Shown here in pieces: positions 33,971 to 42,738 of a stretch of 64,000 nt of DNA. The notes under the pieces were generated by a model. That model saw only the letters and a program-made list of their open reading frames with translations. It ran no database searches and was not told the origin of the DNA. How positions within the stretch are numbered: position 1 is the stretch's first letter; the number at the start of each line of letters is the position of its first letter. This stretch comes from Avibacterium volantium_A (lineage in GTDB: Bacteria; Pseudomonadota; Gammaproteobacteria; Enterobacterales; Pasteurellaceae): assembly GCF_049366555.1 (NCBI RefSeq), contig NZ_JBMMGT010000003.1, positions 46,327 to 110,326 of the forward strand. Reading direction: 5' to 3'. The position numbers and the translations under genes were made by a program.

Positions 33971-34075
33971 TATTCTGTCGGAGAAAGAATTTTATTAAGT
34001 GCGGTCATTTTTTTGTGAATTTTTGGTATAGTAGCGAAAATTCATCATAACTTAGTTACTCTTTAGGATTTATAA

Positions 34076-34618
34076 ATGGCAGAAAAAATTCTGATTGATG
34101 AAGATCGATTTATGCGAACCATTTCCCGAATTTCGCACGAAATCATCGAAAAACATCAAAATCTCAATGACCTCATTATTGTCGGAATTAAGCGCCGTGG
34201 GGCGGAAATTGCAGAGTTAATCAAACGTAAAATTAATGATTTAACCGGTAAAGAGCTGCCTTCCCTTGATTTGGATATTACCTTTTATCGCGATGATTTG
34301 GAATATGTTGAGCCGCAAAGCCAATCGCCTGTGTATAGCGGTGCATCAAATTATGTGAGTATTCAAAATAAAATTGTAATTTTGGTTGATGATGTGTTGT
34401 TCACGGGGCGCACCATTCGAGCAGCATTAGATGCGTTAATTGATTTTGGGCGAGCGGCAAAAGTGGAATTAGTGATTTTTGTGGATCGCGGACACCGTGA
34501 ATTGCCAATTCGTGCCGATTATGTCGGCAAAAATGTGCCAACCAGTCGTGCGGAAAAAGTGCAAGTTCGGACGATGAAGTTTGATCAATGTTATGAAGTT
34601 GCGCTGGTATCAAAATAA
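34076..34618 (+). CDS. pyrR: PyrR: pyr regulator and uracil phosphoribosyltransferase
   Basis: PRT-fold protein of 180 residues. The PRPP-binding motif is VILVDDVLFTGRTIRAAL. In Bacillus PyrR binds pyr mRNA to cause attenuation and has weak UPRTase activity. No pyr genes lie nearby, so targets must be elsewhere, or the protein acts mainly as an enzyme (inference). It follows purMN after a terminator and has its own leader, with a TATAGT at 34027-34032 as a possible -10. Confidence 0.93.
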   Translation: MAEKILIDEDRFMRTISRISHEIIEKHQNLNDLIIVGIKRRGAEIAELIKRKINDLTGKELPSLDLDITFYRDDLEYVEPQSQSPVYSGASNYVSIQNKIVILVDDVLFTGRTIRAALDALIDFGRAAKVELVIFVDRGHRELPIRADYVGKNVPTSRAEKVQVRTMKFDQCYEVALVSK

Positions 34619-34714
34619 ACGTCGTGTAAAAAATGTTTTATCAAACTAAATCGATGAACCTTTTGGCAAATTGACACTCTAACGTAAAATAATTTGAACT
34701 AATAAATGGAAAAT

Positions 34715-35659
34715 ATGAAAGGATTTAACTTTAAAGCGATTTTAGTAGGTTTGGTGGGATTATTTGCGCTTTCAGCGAATGTATCTGCTGTAGAACGCGT
34801 GGTTGCCACCGTGAATGGAAGCCCTATTTTAGAAAGCCAAGTGCGTACTGCTTTAGGTAAAAAGGCCAATACAGAAGCAAATCGCGAGGCGGCATTAAAT
34901 ACGGTGATTGATGATATTTTAGTTAATCAAGCCATTAAAGATTCTGGCGTGAGTGTGAGTAGCGCACAAGTTGATCGTGTAATGGAAGATATTGCGGCAC
35001 GCAATGGCTTGACGTACGGACAACTACTTGATGTATTGGATTATCAAGGCATTAACTATCATCAGTATCGCCAACAGATCGCAAATCAATTATTAATGTC
35101 GGAAGTGCGCAATCAGGCGATTGGTAAAAGTGTTGATGTAACCCGAGAAGAAGTGCAAGAACTTGGGCAAAAATTGCTTGATCAAGCGAAAGCACAGGGT
35201 AAAGAGAAAAAAGTAACTGGAACAGAATACCAAGTTCGTCATATCTTATTGAAATTAAACCCATTATTAAATGATGTGCAAGCGAAAGCGCAATTAACTC
35301 AAATTCGTGCGGATATTTTGGCGCACAAAACCACCTTTGCTGATGCCGCATTAAAATATTCTAAAGATTATTTATCTGGCGCGAATGGCGGCAGTTTAGG
35401 CTTTGCTTTCCCAGAAACCTATGTGCCACCCTTTGCTAAAATGGTACAAAGCACGAAGAAAGGCACCATTTCAGCCCCATTTAAAACAGAATTTGGCTGG
35501 CATATTTTAGAAGTTACTGACACTCGCCAAGGGGATCGTACCCGTGATGCTTATATGCAAAAAGCCTATGAACAGTTAGTTAATCAACAACTGCGTGAAG
35601 CCTCACAAGATTGGATGAAAGCCTTGCGTAAAACAGCGAATATTAAATATTTCAAGTAA
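34715..35659 (+). CDS. surA: periplasmic chaperone / peptidyl-prolyl isomerase SurA, single-parvulin form
   Basis: Periplasmic chaperone for outer-membrane proteins, 314 residues against 428 in E. coli. Signal peptide (cut near VSA-VERVV), N-terminal chaperone domain (about 24-165) and one parvulin domain (about 170-280, QVRHILLKLNP, GANGGSLGF, FKTEFGWHILEV), then a short C-terminal helix. E. coli SurA has two parvulin domains. I chose ATG 34715 since GGA lies four bases upstream; ATG 34706 is possible. As in E. coli, rsmA and apaH follow. Confidence 0.92.
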   Translation: MKGFNFKAILVGLVGLFALSANVSAVERVVATVNGSPILESQVRTALGKKANTEANREAALNTVIDDILVNQAIKDSGVSVSSAQVDRVMEDIAARNGLTYGQLLDVLDYQGINYHQYRQQIANQLLMSEVRNQAIGKSVDVTREEVQELGQKLLDQAKAQGKEKKVTGTEYQVRHILLKLNPLLNDVQAKAQLTQIRADILAHKTTFADAALKYSKDYLSGANGGSLGFAFPETYVPPFAKMVQSTKKGTISAPFKTEFGWHILEVTDTRQGDRTRDAYMQKAYEQLVNQQLREASQDWMKALRKTANIKYFK

Positions 35660-35674
35660 TTTGAAGCAATCACG

Positions 35675-35707
35675 AAATCCCAGCCCCAATGCTGGGATTT
35701 TTGTTTT
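35675..35707 (+). terminator. surA terminator
   Basis: AAATCCCAGC-CCCAAT-GCTGGGATTT followed by TTGTTTT. A TATAAT (35707-35712), probably for rsmA, starts at its tail. Confidence 0.85.
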
Positions 35708-35743
35708 ATAATAGCGTGTCTTTTTTAACAGTGATAAATCATT

Positions 35744-36595
35744 ATGAGTTCAAGAAAACATCTAGGTCATACCGCCCGTAAACGTTTTGGGCAGAACTTT
35801 TTATCAGACGATAATATTATTCAAAGCATTGTGGCAGCCATTTATCCACAGCCAGATCAATTCTTAGTAGAAATCGGCCCCGGTTTGGGGGCGCTAACAG
35901 AACCTGTGGCGGAGCGAGTTGAGCGTTTAACCGTTGTGGAGTTAGACCGAGATTTGGCTGAACGTTTGCGTCATCACCCATTTTTACATCAAAAGTTGAA
36001 TGTGATTGAAACAGATGCGATGCAATTTGATTTTGGGCAACTTTACCGTGATGAGCACTTAGCGGAAAAAAATCAGAAATTACGCATTTTCGGCAATCTT
36101 CCTTATAACATTTCAACGCCACTAATGTTCCATTTGTTCAACTATTGCGAACAAATTCAAGATATGCACTTTATGCTACAAAAAGAAGTGGTAAAACGTC
36201 TTTGCGCCGCACCGAATAGCAAGACTTACGGACGCTTAACCATTATGGCGCAATATTTTTGCCAAGTCATGCCGGTATTGGAAGTGCCGCCGACAGCTTT
36301 CAAGCCAGCGCCCAAAGTAGATTCCGCGGTAGTGCGTTTAATTCCACACGGCACGCTTCCGCACCCAGTGAAAGATTTATACTGGCTCAATCGCGTGTGT
36401 ACGCAAGCCTTTAATCAACGCCGTAAAACTTTGCGTAATGCACTTTCTACACTATTTTCTGCGGAAAATCTCACCGCACTTGGGATTGATTTAAATGCGC
36501 GGGCAGAAAATCTTTCTATTGCCGATTATGCAAGATTAGCAAACTGGCTGTGTGATAATCCTGTGGTGGAAAACGCACAGAACGAAACGGAATAA
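35744..36595 (+). CDS. rsmA: 16S rRNA A1518/A1519 dimethyltransferase
   Basis: RsmA (KsgA) of 283 residues, which dimethylates two adenines near the 3' end of 16S rRNA during 30S maturation. SAM-binding (EIGPGLGALTEPVAE) and catalytic (FGNLPYNISTPL) motifs are intact, as is the N-terminal RFGQNFLSD. A promoter-like TATAAT lies 32 bp before the ATG. apaH starts 4 bp after the stop, so the two are one transcript. Confidence 0.97.
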   Translation: MSSRKHLGHTARKRFGQNFLSDDNIIQSIVAAIYPQPDQFLVEIGPGLGALTEPVAERVERLTVVELDRDLAERLRHHPFLHQKLNVIETDAMQFDFGQLYRDEHLAEKNQKLRIFGNLPYNISTPLMFHLFNYCEQIQDMHFMLQKEVVKRLCAAPNSKTYGRLTIMAQYFCQVMPVLEVPPTAFKPAPKVDSAVVRLIPHGTLPHPVKDLYWLNRVCTQAFNQRRKTLRNALSTLFSAENLTALGIDLNARAENLSIADYARLANWLCDNPVVENAQNETE

Positions 36596-36599
36596 AATA

Positions 36600-37421
36600 A
36601 TGGCAACCTATTTAGTCGGCGATCTGCAAGGCTGTTATGATGAATTACACGCTTTGTTGGAAAAAGTAAACTTCGATCCGAGCCAAGATGTGCTTTATTT
36701 AGTGGGCGATCTGGTGGCGCGTGGGGATAAATCCCTTGAATGTTTACGTTTAGTCAAATCCCTTGGCAACGCGGCGCACACCGTGCTGGGCAATCACGAT
36801 TTGCACTTAATTTCCACCGCACTTGGCATTAAAAAAATCAAACCCAAAGATCGCGTGGACGCCATTTTCAACGCCCCTGATTTTCACGAGTTGATTGATT
36901 GGCTACGTCAGCAGCCCTTGCTTATTCATAACCAACAGGCAGGATTTTTACTCACTCACGCTGGGATCTCGCCTGATTGGGATCTTACCACAGCAAAAGC
37001 CTGCGCTGCCGAAGTGGAGCAAGTGCTACGCCACGGTGATTATTATGCAATGATCGAACAGATGTATGATAACCAGCCTGAACGCTGGTCGCCTGATTTG
37101 CAGGGCATCGATCGCCTACGTTACATTATCAACGTGTTTACCCGTATGCGTTTTTGCTATTATGATCACCGCCTTGATTTCGCTTGTAAAGCTCCTGTGG
37201 ATCAAGCCCCCTCTGAGCTAACCCCTTGGTTTAACTTGGATAATCCTTTATTCAAAACAGAAAATCTCGTTTTCGGGCATTGGGCGAGCTTGGTTGATAC
37301 GCCAACCCCAGCCAATATTTATGCCCTTGATACCGGCTGCGTGTGGGGTAACCGAATGACAATGTTACGCTGGGAAGATAAACAGTATTTTACTCAACCC
37401 GCAATGAAACAATACACTTAA
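36600..37421 (+). CDS. apaH: bis(5'-nucleosyl)-tetraphosphatase, symmetrical
   Basis: ApaH of 273 residues, which splits Ap4A into two ADP. Metallophosphatase motifs are present in order: GDLQGCYDEL, GDLVARGDKS, LGNHDLHL and LLTHAGISPDWD. I chose ATG 36600, which gives the family N-terminus MATYLVGD; the longer in-frame start would lie inside rsmA. Follows rsmA by 4 bp. Confidence 0.96.
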   Translation: MATYLVGDLQGCYDELHALLEKVNFDPSQDVLYLVGDLVARGDKSLECLRLVKSLGNAAHTVLGNHDLHLISTALGIKKIKPKDRVDAIFNAPDFHELIDWLRQQPLLIHNQQAGFLLTHAGISPDWDLTTAKACAAEVEQVLRHGDYYAMIEQMYDNQPERWSPDLQGIDRLRYIINVFTRMRFCYYDHRLDFACKAPVDQAPSELTPWFNLDNPLFKTENLVFGHWASLVDTPTPANIYALDTGCVWGNRMTMLRWEDKQYFTQPAMKQYT

Positions 37422-37424
37422 CCT

Positions 37425-38054
37425 ATGAAAGAAAAACTGATTACTTCTGCCAGTTGCGAGCTGTTCAATCTCCCTTTTTTCCAGTTCGCCCAGATGAAAA
37501 AATTCTGCCCAGAGCAAATCCCGCAAATTAAAGCGGATTACAAACGGCAATGGAATTTATGGAAAACGGCGATTTTGCAAGTGGCTCAACGCCTTGGCAC
37601 GCCTTTTGCTGATCCCCATATTGAAAAATGGTGTAACGGTTGGCAAGTGCGGGCGCATTTTTTCGCTTATTTCAAATATGAATTTAACAAAAATTCTGCC
37701 GCCATTTTATCGGTTATTTTAAACCGCCGCCGTTTACAAGTGAGCCTTGATTGGCATTGCTATCGCGCCGATCGCTCTCAAATCAATGTACAACAATATA
37801 ACCAATGGTTTGAACAGCTGGATCAAACTCAGTATGCCGATTTTGATTTTTGGCGTGGTGATGAAAGTGAATACGCCGATTTCCGCAAAGTGCGGTGTCT
37901 TTCCGAACAAGATTTTTTATTGAATGACGAACAGGATTTTTTCTGTATTGGAAAAAATCTCGAAAAAGCGGAATTAGATCATATTGAGGTGGTGGATTTT
38001 ATCGTGCAAACCATTCAAGCCTTACAGCCGTTATATGAAAAGTGTCATTGTTAA
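37425..38054 (+). CDS. conserved Pasteurellaceae hypothetical protein (HI_0552-like)
   Basis: A 209-residue soluble protein with no motif I can assign. It is rich in Trp, Phe and Tyr (for example WNLWKTAILQ, FFAYFKYEFN, DFDFWRGDESEYADF) and has no signal peptide or membrane helix. It begins 3 bp after the apaH stop. H. influenzae has a gene in the same place, HI_0552, and I think this is its counterpart, by position and style rather than by alignment. No function is inferred beyond co-expression with apaH. Confidence 0.65.
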   Translation: MKEKLITSASCELFNLPFFQFAQMKKFCPEQIPQIKADYKRQWNLWKTAILQVAQRLGTPFADPHIEKWCNGWQVRAHFFAYFKYEFNKNSAAILSVILNRRRLQVSLDWHCYRADRSQINVQQYNQWFEQLDQTQYADFDFWRGDESEYADFRKVRCLSEQDFLLNDEQDFFCIGKNLEKAELDHIEVVDFIVQTIQALQPLYEKCHC

Positions 38055-38118
38055 AATAGAATGTAAGAGAAAATGTTATTTTGGGATATTTTCTTTAGTA
38101 TGATTAAAGTGCGGTCTT

Positions 38119-39294
38119 TTATTTTAACAAATTTATTGTGCGGTTAACTCCGCCCTTTACATAGATAAAATCAAAAAGTGCTTGCTTAGTTTTTTCTTTA
38201 ATAAAGGGATTATTTTGAATTTTCGTTAAAAAATGATTTGCTTGATAATTGTCTTGCTTAAAGATTTCTTTCCAAATCATTACGACAACATCGGGATCTT
38301 CAAGTTTTTCTAAAATAATATGTAATGCCGTACCACAAATATAAATAGAATAATCATTATTACTATCGTTCATTATCGTATTTTGATATTTAGGCTTTTT
38401 ATAAAACTTATCGCAACCTGCTATATAGGCGTTTTTAATTTTTTCTAACTTTTCTTTTGGGATATAACCAACGTCAGCTAGGAATTTAAAGGCAAAATAA
38501 TCAGCACTTCCCTCGTGTAGCCAAGGAAATTTATCGTGCTTATGTTCATAAGCATTCCATATATGAAAGATTTCGTGAGCGACAAATTTATAAAGTTCAA
38601 AATATTGCGTTGAATTAAGTTGAGAAACATTATTAATATTATAAGAAAGAAAATTACCCAGTGCATCACCTTTATAGCCAAATTGATCTTTATTCTCACT
38701 AAAATCTAATATCATAATCGGAGATTTTTTAGTTAAATTTCCAAATAGGGTAGAATAATAAGTGAATATTTCATTAGAAAGGTGATAAAGTTTATTTTTT
38801 AATGGTTTGTTTTTCTCCAATCCTAGAATTTTTATTTTTTCAACCTTTCCAAAAAACACATATCTTTCCCCTAAAACATAATTTTTAGGATCTTCTTTGA
38901 TTAATATATTAGGATAGTCTTTATCTTGATCTCTTTTTATATGTTTTCCCTGCTTGGTAATGATTTCTTCTGGAAATAAATAGTGAGAATAGAGTAAAAA
39001 TTCACCGTTGCTATATAGTCGTAATGGATCGTAATCATCTTCGGAAATGATAGGAGCTATACGCAAAGTTACTGTGAAATTGCCTGTATCAGATTGCGTG
39101 ATTGTTTTATTTTCAATGATACTCTTTTTGAAAACCTGATCTAACACAATACTGTTTGCATTTTCTAGCTGAAAAGATAAGGTAAGCTCGTCCTTTTCTT
39201 TTGCTAACGAAAGGACGTTTTGAGCGAATACAGCATAATGAACACTATAAAAAAGGCAAATACAAAATATTTTAAAAGAAAAGCAACGTCGCAT
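38119..39294 (-). CDS. secreted gluzincin metallopeptidase (M61/M1-like), orphan
   Basis: A 391-residue exported protein with a Sec signal peptide (cut near VFA-QN). A zinc-binding HEIFH motif (H240, E241, H244) is followed by WLHEGSADYF, whose E261 would be the third ligand. HEIFHIWN resembles the HExFHxWN of M61 glycyl-aminopeptidases, and the layout (beta-rich N-terminal half, then a helical zinc domain) fits. I cannot name a specific family member. The gene is much richer in A and T than its neighbours (many ATT, TTA and AAA codons), which suggests recent acquisition. It is alone, divergent from leuS. Confidence 0.7.
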   Translation of the reverse strand: MRRCFSFKIFCICLFYSVHYAVFAQNVLSLAKEKDELTLSFQLENANSIVLDQVFKKSIIENKTITQSDTGNFTVTLRIAPIISEDDYDPLRLYSNGEFLLYSHYLFPEEIITKQGKHIKRDQDKDYPNILIKEDPKNYVLGERYVFFGKVEKIKILGLEKNKPLKNKLYHLSNEIFTYYSTLFGNLTKKSPIMILDFSENKDQFGYKGDALGNFLSYNINNVSQLNSTQYFELYKFVAHEIFHIWNAYEHKHDKFPWLHEGSADYFAFKFLADVGYIPKEKLEKIKNAYIAGCDKFYKKPKYQNTIMNDSNNDYSIYICGTALHIILEKLEDPDVVVMIWKEIFKQDNYQANHFLTKIQNNPFIKEKTKQALFDFIYVKGGVNRTINLLK

Positions 39295-39605
39295 ATCCTT
39301 ATTTTCCCCATATAAAAAGTAGTAAGCACCACAGGGAATCGGAGAATTATACAGTGATTTTTCTTAAAAAAATGTGAGATAGCTCTCAGAACAAAAAATG
39401 ATTTTGTTCAATTACACTACCATTGTATGAATTGTATAAAAAGTGTCATTGTGTGATGAGGGCAATTTTCGCAATAGTTCTATCAATTTTCCCCATTTTA
39501 CGCTATCCTATACCACATTTTCTTATTCATCTATGCCGCCTAAAATCGCCGTAATAAATGGGCAAAGTGCGGTCAATTTTTTGATAATTTTTTAAAGGTA
39601 ACATT
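39295..39605. other. 311-bp intergenic region between metallopeptidase and leuS
   Basis: No credible gene or RNA is seen. It holds a CRP-like sequence at 39373-39388, an AT-rich tract, one uptake sequence (AAGTGCGGT near 39566) and a GGTAAC-type leader before the leuS ATG. Promoters for both divergent genes must lie here, but I cannot place them with confidence. Confidence 0.5.
39373..39388. promoter_or_regulatory. CRP-like site near the metallopeptidase gene
   Basis: TGTGAGATAGCTCTCA matches TGTGA-N6-TCACA at 9 of 10 positions. It lies about 86 bp upstream of the metallopeptidase ATG and 225 bp from leuS, so the former is the likelier target. Confidence 0.4.
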
Positions 39606-42188
39606 ATGCAAGAACAATATCGCCCTGATTTAATTGAGCCTGAAGTGCAGAAATATTGGGCTGAGAATAAAACATTTAAAGCGGTGCAAGATCCGAGCAA
39701 AGAGAAATATTATTGCCTTTCAATGTTCCCCTATCCCTCTGGTCGCTTGCATATGGGACACGTTCGCAACTATACCATTGGTGATGTGATCTCGCGCTAT
39801 CAGCGAATGAACGGTAAAAATGTGCTACAGCCAATGGGTTGGGACGCATTCGGGTTGCCAGCAGAGGGAGCAGCGGTGAAAAATAAAACTGCGCCTGCGA
39901 AATGGACATACGAAAATATTGACTATATGAAAAATCAGCTCAAAATTTTGGGCTTTGGTTTTGACTGGGATCGTGAAATTGCCACTTGCAAACCTGAATA
40001 TTACAAATGGGAGCAATGGTTCTTTACGGAGCTTTATCGCAAAGGCTTGGTGTATAAAAAAAGCTCTAGCGTAAACTGGTGTCCGAATGATGTAACCGTG
40101 TTAGCGAACGAGCAAGTCCACGAGGGGCGTTGCTGGCGTTGTGATACCCCAGTGGAACAAAAAGAGATCCCACAATGGTTTATCAAAATTACCGACTATG
40201 CCGAGCAATTATTAGGTGGTTTAGATCATCTGCCAGAATGGCCAGAAATGGTGAAAACGATGCAACGCAACTGGATCGGGCGTTCGGAAGGGGTGGAAAT
40301 TACTTTCAACATTGAAAATTCTGATGAAACCGTAACAGTTTATACCACACGTCCTGATACTTTCTATGGCGTGTCTTATCTTGCTGTGGCAGCTGCGCAC
40401 CCATTAGCAGAAAAAGCAGCGCAAAATAACCCCGCACTTGCACAGTTTATTCAAGAAGCCAAAAACACGAAGGTGGCGGAAGCCGAGCTTGCCACAATGG
40501 AGAAAAAAGGAATGGCAACGGGCATTCACGCCATTCACCCGATTACAGGAAAATTAGTGCCTGTTTGGGTGGCGAATTTCGTGTTAATGCACTATGGAAC
40601 AGGTGCGGTGATGGCAGTGCCAGCCCACGATGAACGTGATTATGAGTTTGCTAAAAAATATGATTTACCGCTTTATCCTGTGATTACGCCAGCAGACGGT
40701 AGCCCGTTAGACTTATCACAGCAGGCTTACACCGAACACGGTATTTTGATCAATTCAGCAGAATTTGATGGCTTGGATTTTGATGCCGCATTCAATGGCA
40801 TCGCCGATAAATTAGAAAAAATGGGCGTGGGCAAACGCCAAGTGAATTATCGTTTACGCGATTGGGGCGTATCTCGCCAACGTTATTGGGGCGCGCCAAT
40901 TCCAATGCTAACACTGGAAAACGGTGAAGTTGTACCTGCACCATTGGCTGATTTACCAATCGTGTTACCTGAAGATGTGGTAATGGACGGCGTACGCAGC
41001 CCGATCAAAGCGGATCCAAATTGGGCAAAAACCACTTATAACGGACAACCAGCATTGAAAGAAACCGATACTTTCGACACCTTTATGGAATCTTCGTGGT
41101 ATTACGCACGTTACACTTGCCCAGACTTCTACCAAGCAATGCTCAACCCAGAAGAGGCCAATTACTGGCTACCTGTGGATCAATATATCGGTGGGATCGA
41201 ACACGCCACAATGCACTTGCTTTACTTCCGCTTCTTCCACAAATTATTGCGTGATGCGGGCTTAGTGAACTCTGACGAGCCAGCAAACAAATTATTGTGT
41301 CAAGGAATGGTATTGGCTGATGCGTTCTATTACACCAGCGACACTAACGAGCGCATTTGGGTATCACCAACAAAAGTAACCCTTGAGCGTGATGAGAAAG
41401 GACGCATTATCCGTGCCATTGATGATGAAGGACGCGAGTTAGTCCACAGCGGAATGACAAAAATGTCTAAATCGAAAAACAATGGTATTGACCCACAAGA
41501 AATGGTGGAAAAATACGGTGCGGATACCGTGCGCTTGTTTATGATGTTTGCCTCCCCTGCGGAAATGACCTTGGAATGGCAAGAATCAGGCGTAGAAGGG
41601 GCAAATCGTTTCCTACGCCGTTTATGGAATTTAGTGTTTGAATACAGCAAAAATCCAGCAAAAACTGCGCTAAATCCAACCGCACTTTCCAGTAGCCAAA
41701 AAGCGCTTCGCCGTGATGTGCATAAAACCATTGCGAAAGTGAGCGATGATATTGGTCGCCGCCAAACCTTTAACACAGCGATTGCAGCGGTAATGGAGTT
41801 AATGAACAAATTAACCAAAGCGCCATTGGACGATGAGCAAGATCGTGCGGTAATGGCAGAAGCCTTAAATGCAGTGGTAAGAATGCTTTACCCAATCACC
41901 CCACACATTTGTTTCCAATTATGGAAAGAGCTTGGCAACCAAGACGCTATTGACTTCGCCCCTTGGGTGAAAGCCGATGCGCAAGCAATGGTTGATGACG
42001 AAAAATTGGTGGTGGTGCAAGTAAACGGTAAAGTACGCGCGAAAATCACTGTGCCTGCGGATATGGCAGAAGACGCCATTAAAGAAATCGCCCTTGCCGA
42101 TCCGAATGTACAAAAATTCCTAGACGGTTTAACCATTGTGAAAACCATCTATGTACCAGGTAAGTTATTTAGCTTTGTCGCGAAATAA
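39606..42188 (+). CDS. leuS: leucyl-tRNA synthetase
   Basis: Class I synthetase of 860 residues (same length as E. coli LeuRS). The HIGH-type motif is HMGH in PYPSGRLHMGHVRNY and the KMSKS motif is intact (TKMSKSKNN). The CP1 editing domain (about 225-415) with the TTRPDT threonine-rich motif is present. First gene of leuS-lptE-holA. A small hairpin (TCCACTCA/TGAGTGGA, 42198-42214) sits between it and lptE. Confidence 0.98.
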   Translation: MQEQYRPDLIEPEVQKYWAENKTFKAVQDPSKEKYYCLSMFPYPSGRLHMGHVRNYTIGDVISRYQRMNGKNVLQPMGWDAFGLPAEGAAVKNKTAPAKWTYENIDYMKNQLKILGFGFDWDREIATCKPEYYKWEQWFFTELYRKGLVYKKSSSVNWCPNDVTVLANEQVHEGRCWRCDTPVEQKEIPQWFIKITDYAEQLLGGLDHLPEWPEMVKTMQRNWIGRSEGVEITFNIENSDETVTVYTTRPDTFYGVSYLAVAAAHPLAEKAAQNNPALAQFIQEAKNTKVAEAELATMEKKGMATGIHAIHPITGKLVPVWVANFVLMHYGTGAVMAVPAHDERDYEFAKKYDLPLYPVITPADGSPLDLSQQAYTEHGILINSAEFDGLDFDAAFNGIADKLEKMGVGKRQVNYRLRDWGVSRQRYWGAPIPMLTLENGEVVPAPLADLPIVLPEDVVMDGVRSPIKADPNWAKTTYNGQPALKETDTFDTFMESSWYYARYTCPDFYQAMLNPEEANYWLPVDQYIGGIEHATMHLLYFRFFHKLLRDAGLVNSDEPANKLLCQGMVLADAFYYTSDTNERIWVSPTKVTLERDEKGRIIRAIDDEGRELVHSGMTKMSKSKNNGIDPQEMVEKYGADTVRLFMMFASPAEMTLEWQESGVEGANRFLRRLWNLVFEYSKNPAKTALNPTALSSSQKALRRDVHKTIAKVSDDIGRRQTFNTAIAAVMELMNKLTKAPLDDEQDRAVMAEALNAVVRMLYPITPHICFQLWKELGNQDAIDFAPWVKADAQAMVDDEKLVVVQVNGKVRAKITVPADMAEDAIKEIALADPNVQKFLDGLTIVKTIYVPGKLFSFVAK

Positions 42189-42237
42189 TCCAACCGCTCC
42201 ACTCATTGAGTGGAACGAATTATTAAGAGAAAACACT

Positions 42238-42738
42238 ATGTTGAATTTACTTAAAAAATTATGCCTTGTCGGTGCGTTGGCAACGCTCACGGCTTGTGGT
42301 TTCCACTTTGAAAATGGTGAATTAATTCCGCAAGAGATGAAAACATTGCGTTTGGAAAGTAGTGATCCTTATGATGCGATGACGATTGCTATGCGCAAGC
42401 AGTTGCGAGCCAATAACATTCAGCTTGTTGAGCAAGGTGATGTGGTGGTGTTGCGCTTAAATAATGCCCGTGAGAATAGCGAAGTGGCGTCTATTTTCAA
42501 ACAAGGGCGTGAGGCGGAAAAAGTGTTGGTGTTGCAAGTGGAAGCCAGCGTTCAGCTTAAAAATAAACAACGTTATCCGATTAGCACCCAAGTTACGCGC
42601 ACTTTCTTTGATAACTCGCGCGCTGCCTTAGCGAAATCTGCCGAGAAAGAAGTGATTTGGAATGATATGCGTGAACAAGCTGCACGTCAGCTTATCACCA
42701 AAATGGTGGCGTTAAAACAACAGGTGAAAAGCCAATAA
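42238..42738 (+). CDS. lptE: LPS assembly lipoprotein LptE
   Basis: Outer-membrane lipoprotein of 166 residues that plugs LptD and helps insert lipopolysaccharide. Signal ends at lipobox LTAC (C20), followed by the LptE-typical GFHFENGELIP. I chose ATG 42238, which gives a clean lipoprotein signal; the in-frame start at 42151 lies inside leuS. Its stop overlaps the holA ATG (TAATG). Confidence 0.93.
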   Translation: MLNLLKKLCLVGALATLTACGFHFENGELIPQEMKTLRLESSDPYDAMTIAMRKQLRANNIQLVEQGDVVVLRLNNARENSEVASIFKQGREAEKVLVLQVEASVQLKNKQRYPISTQVTRTFFDNSRAALAKSAEKEVIWNDMREQAARQLITKMVALKQQVKSQ

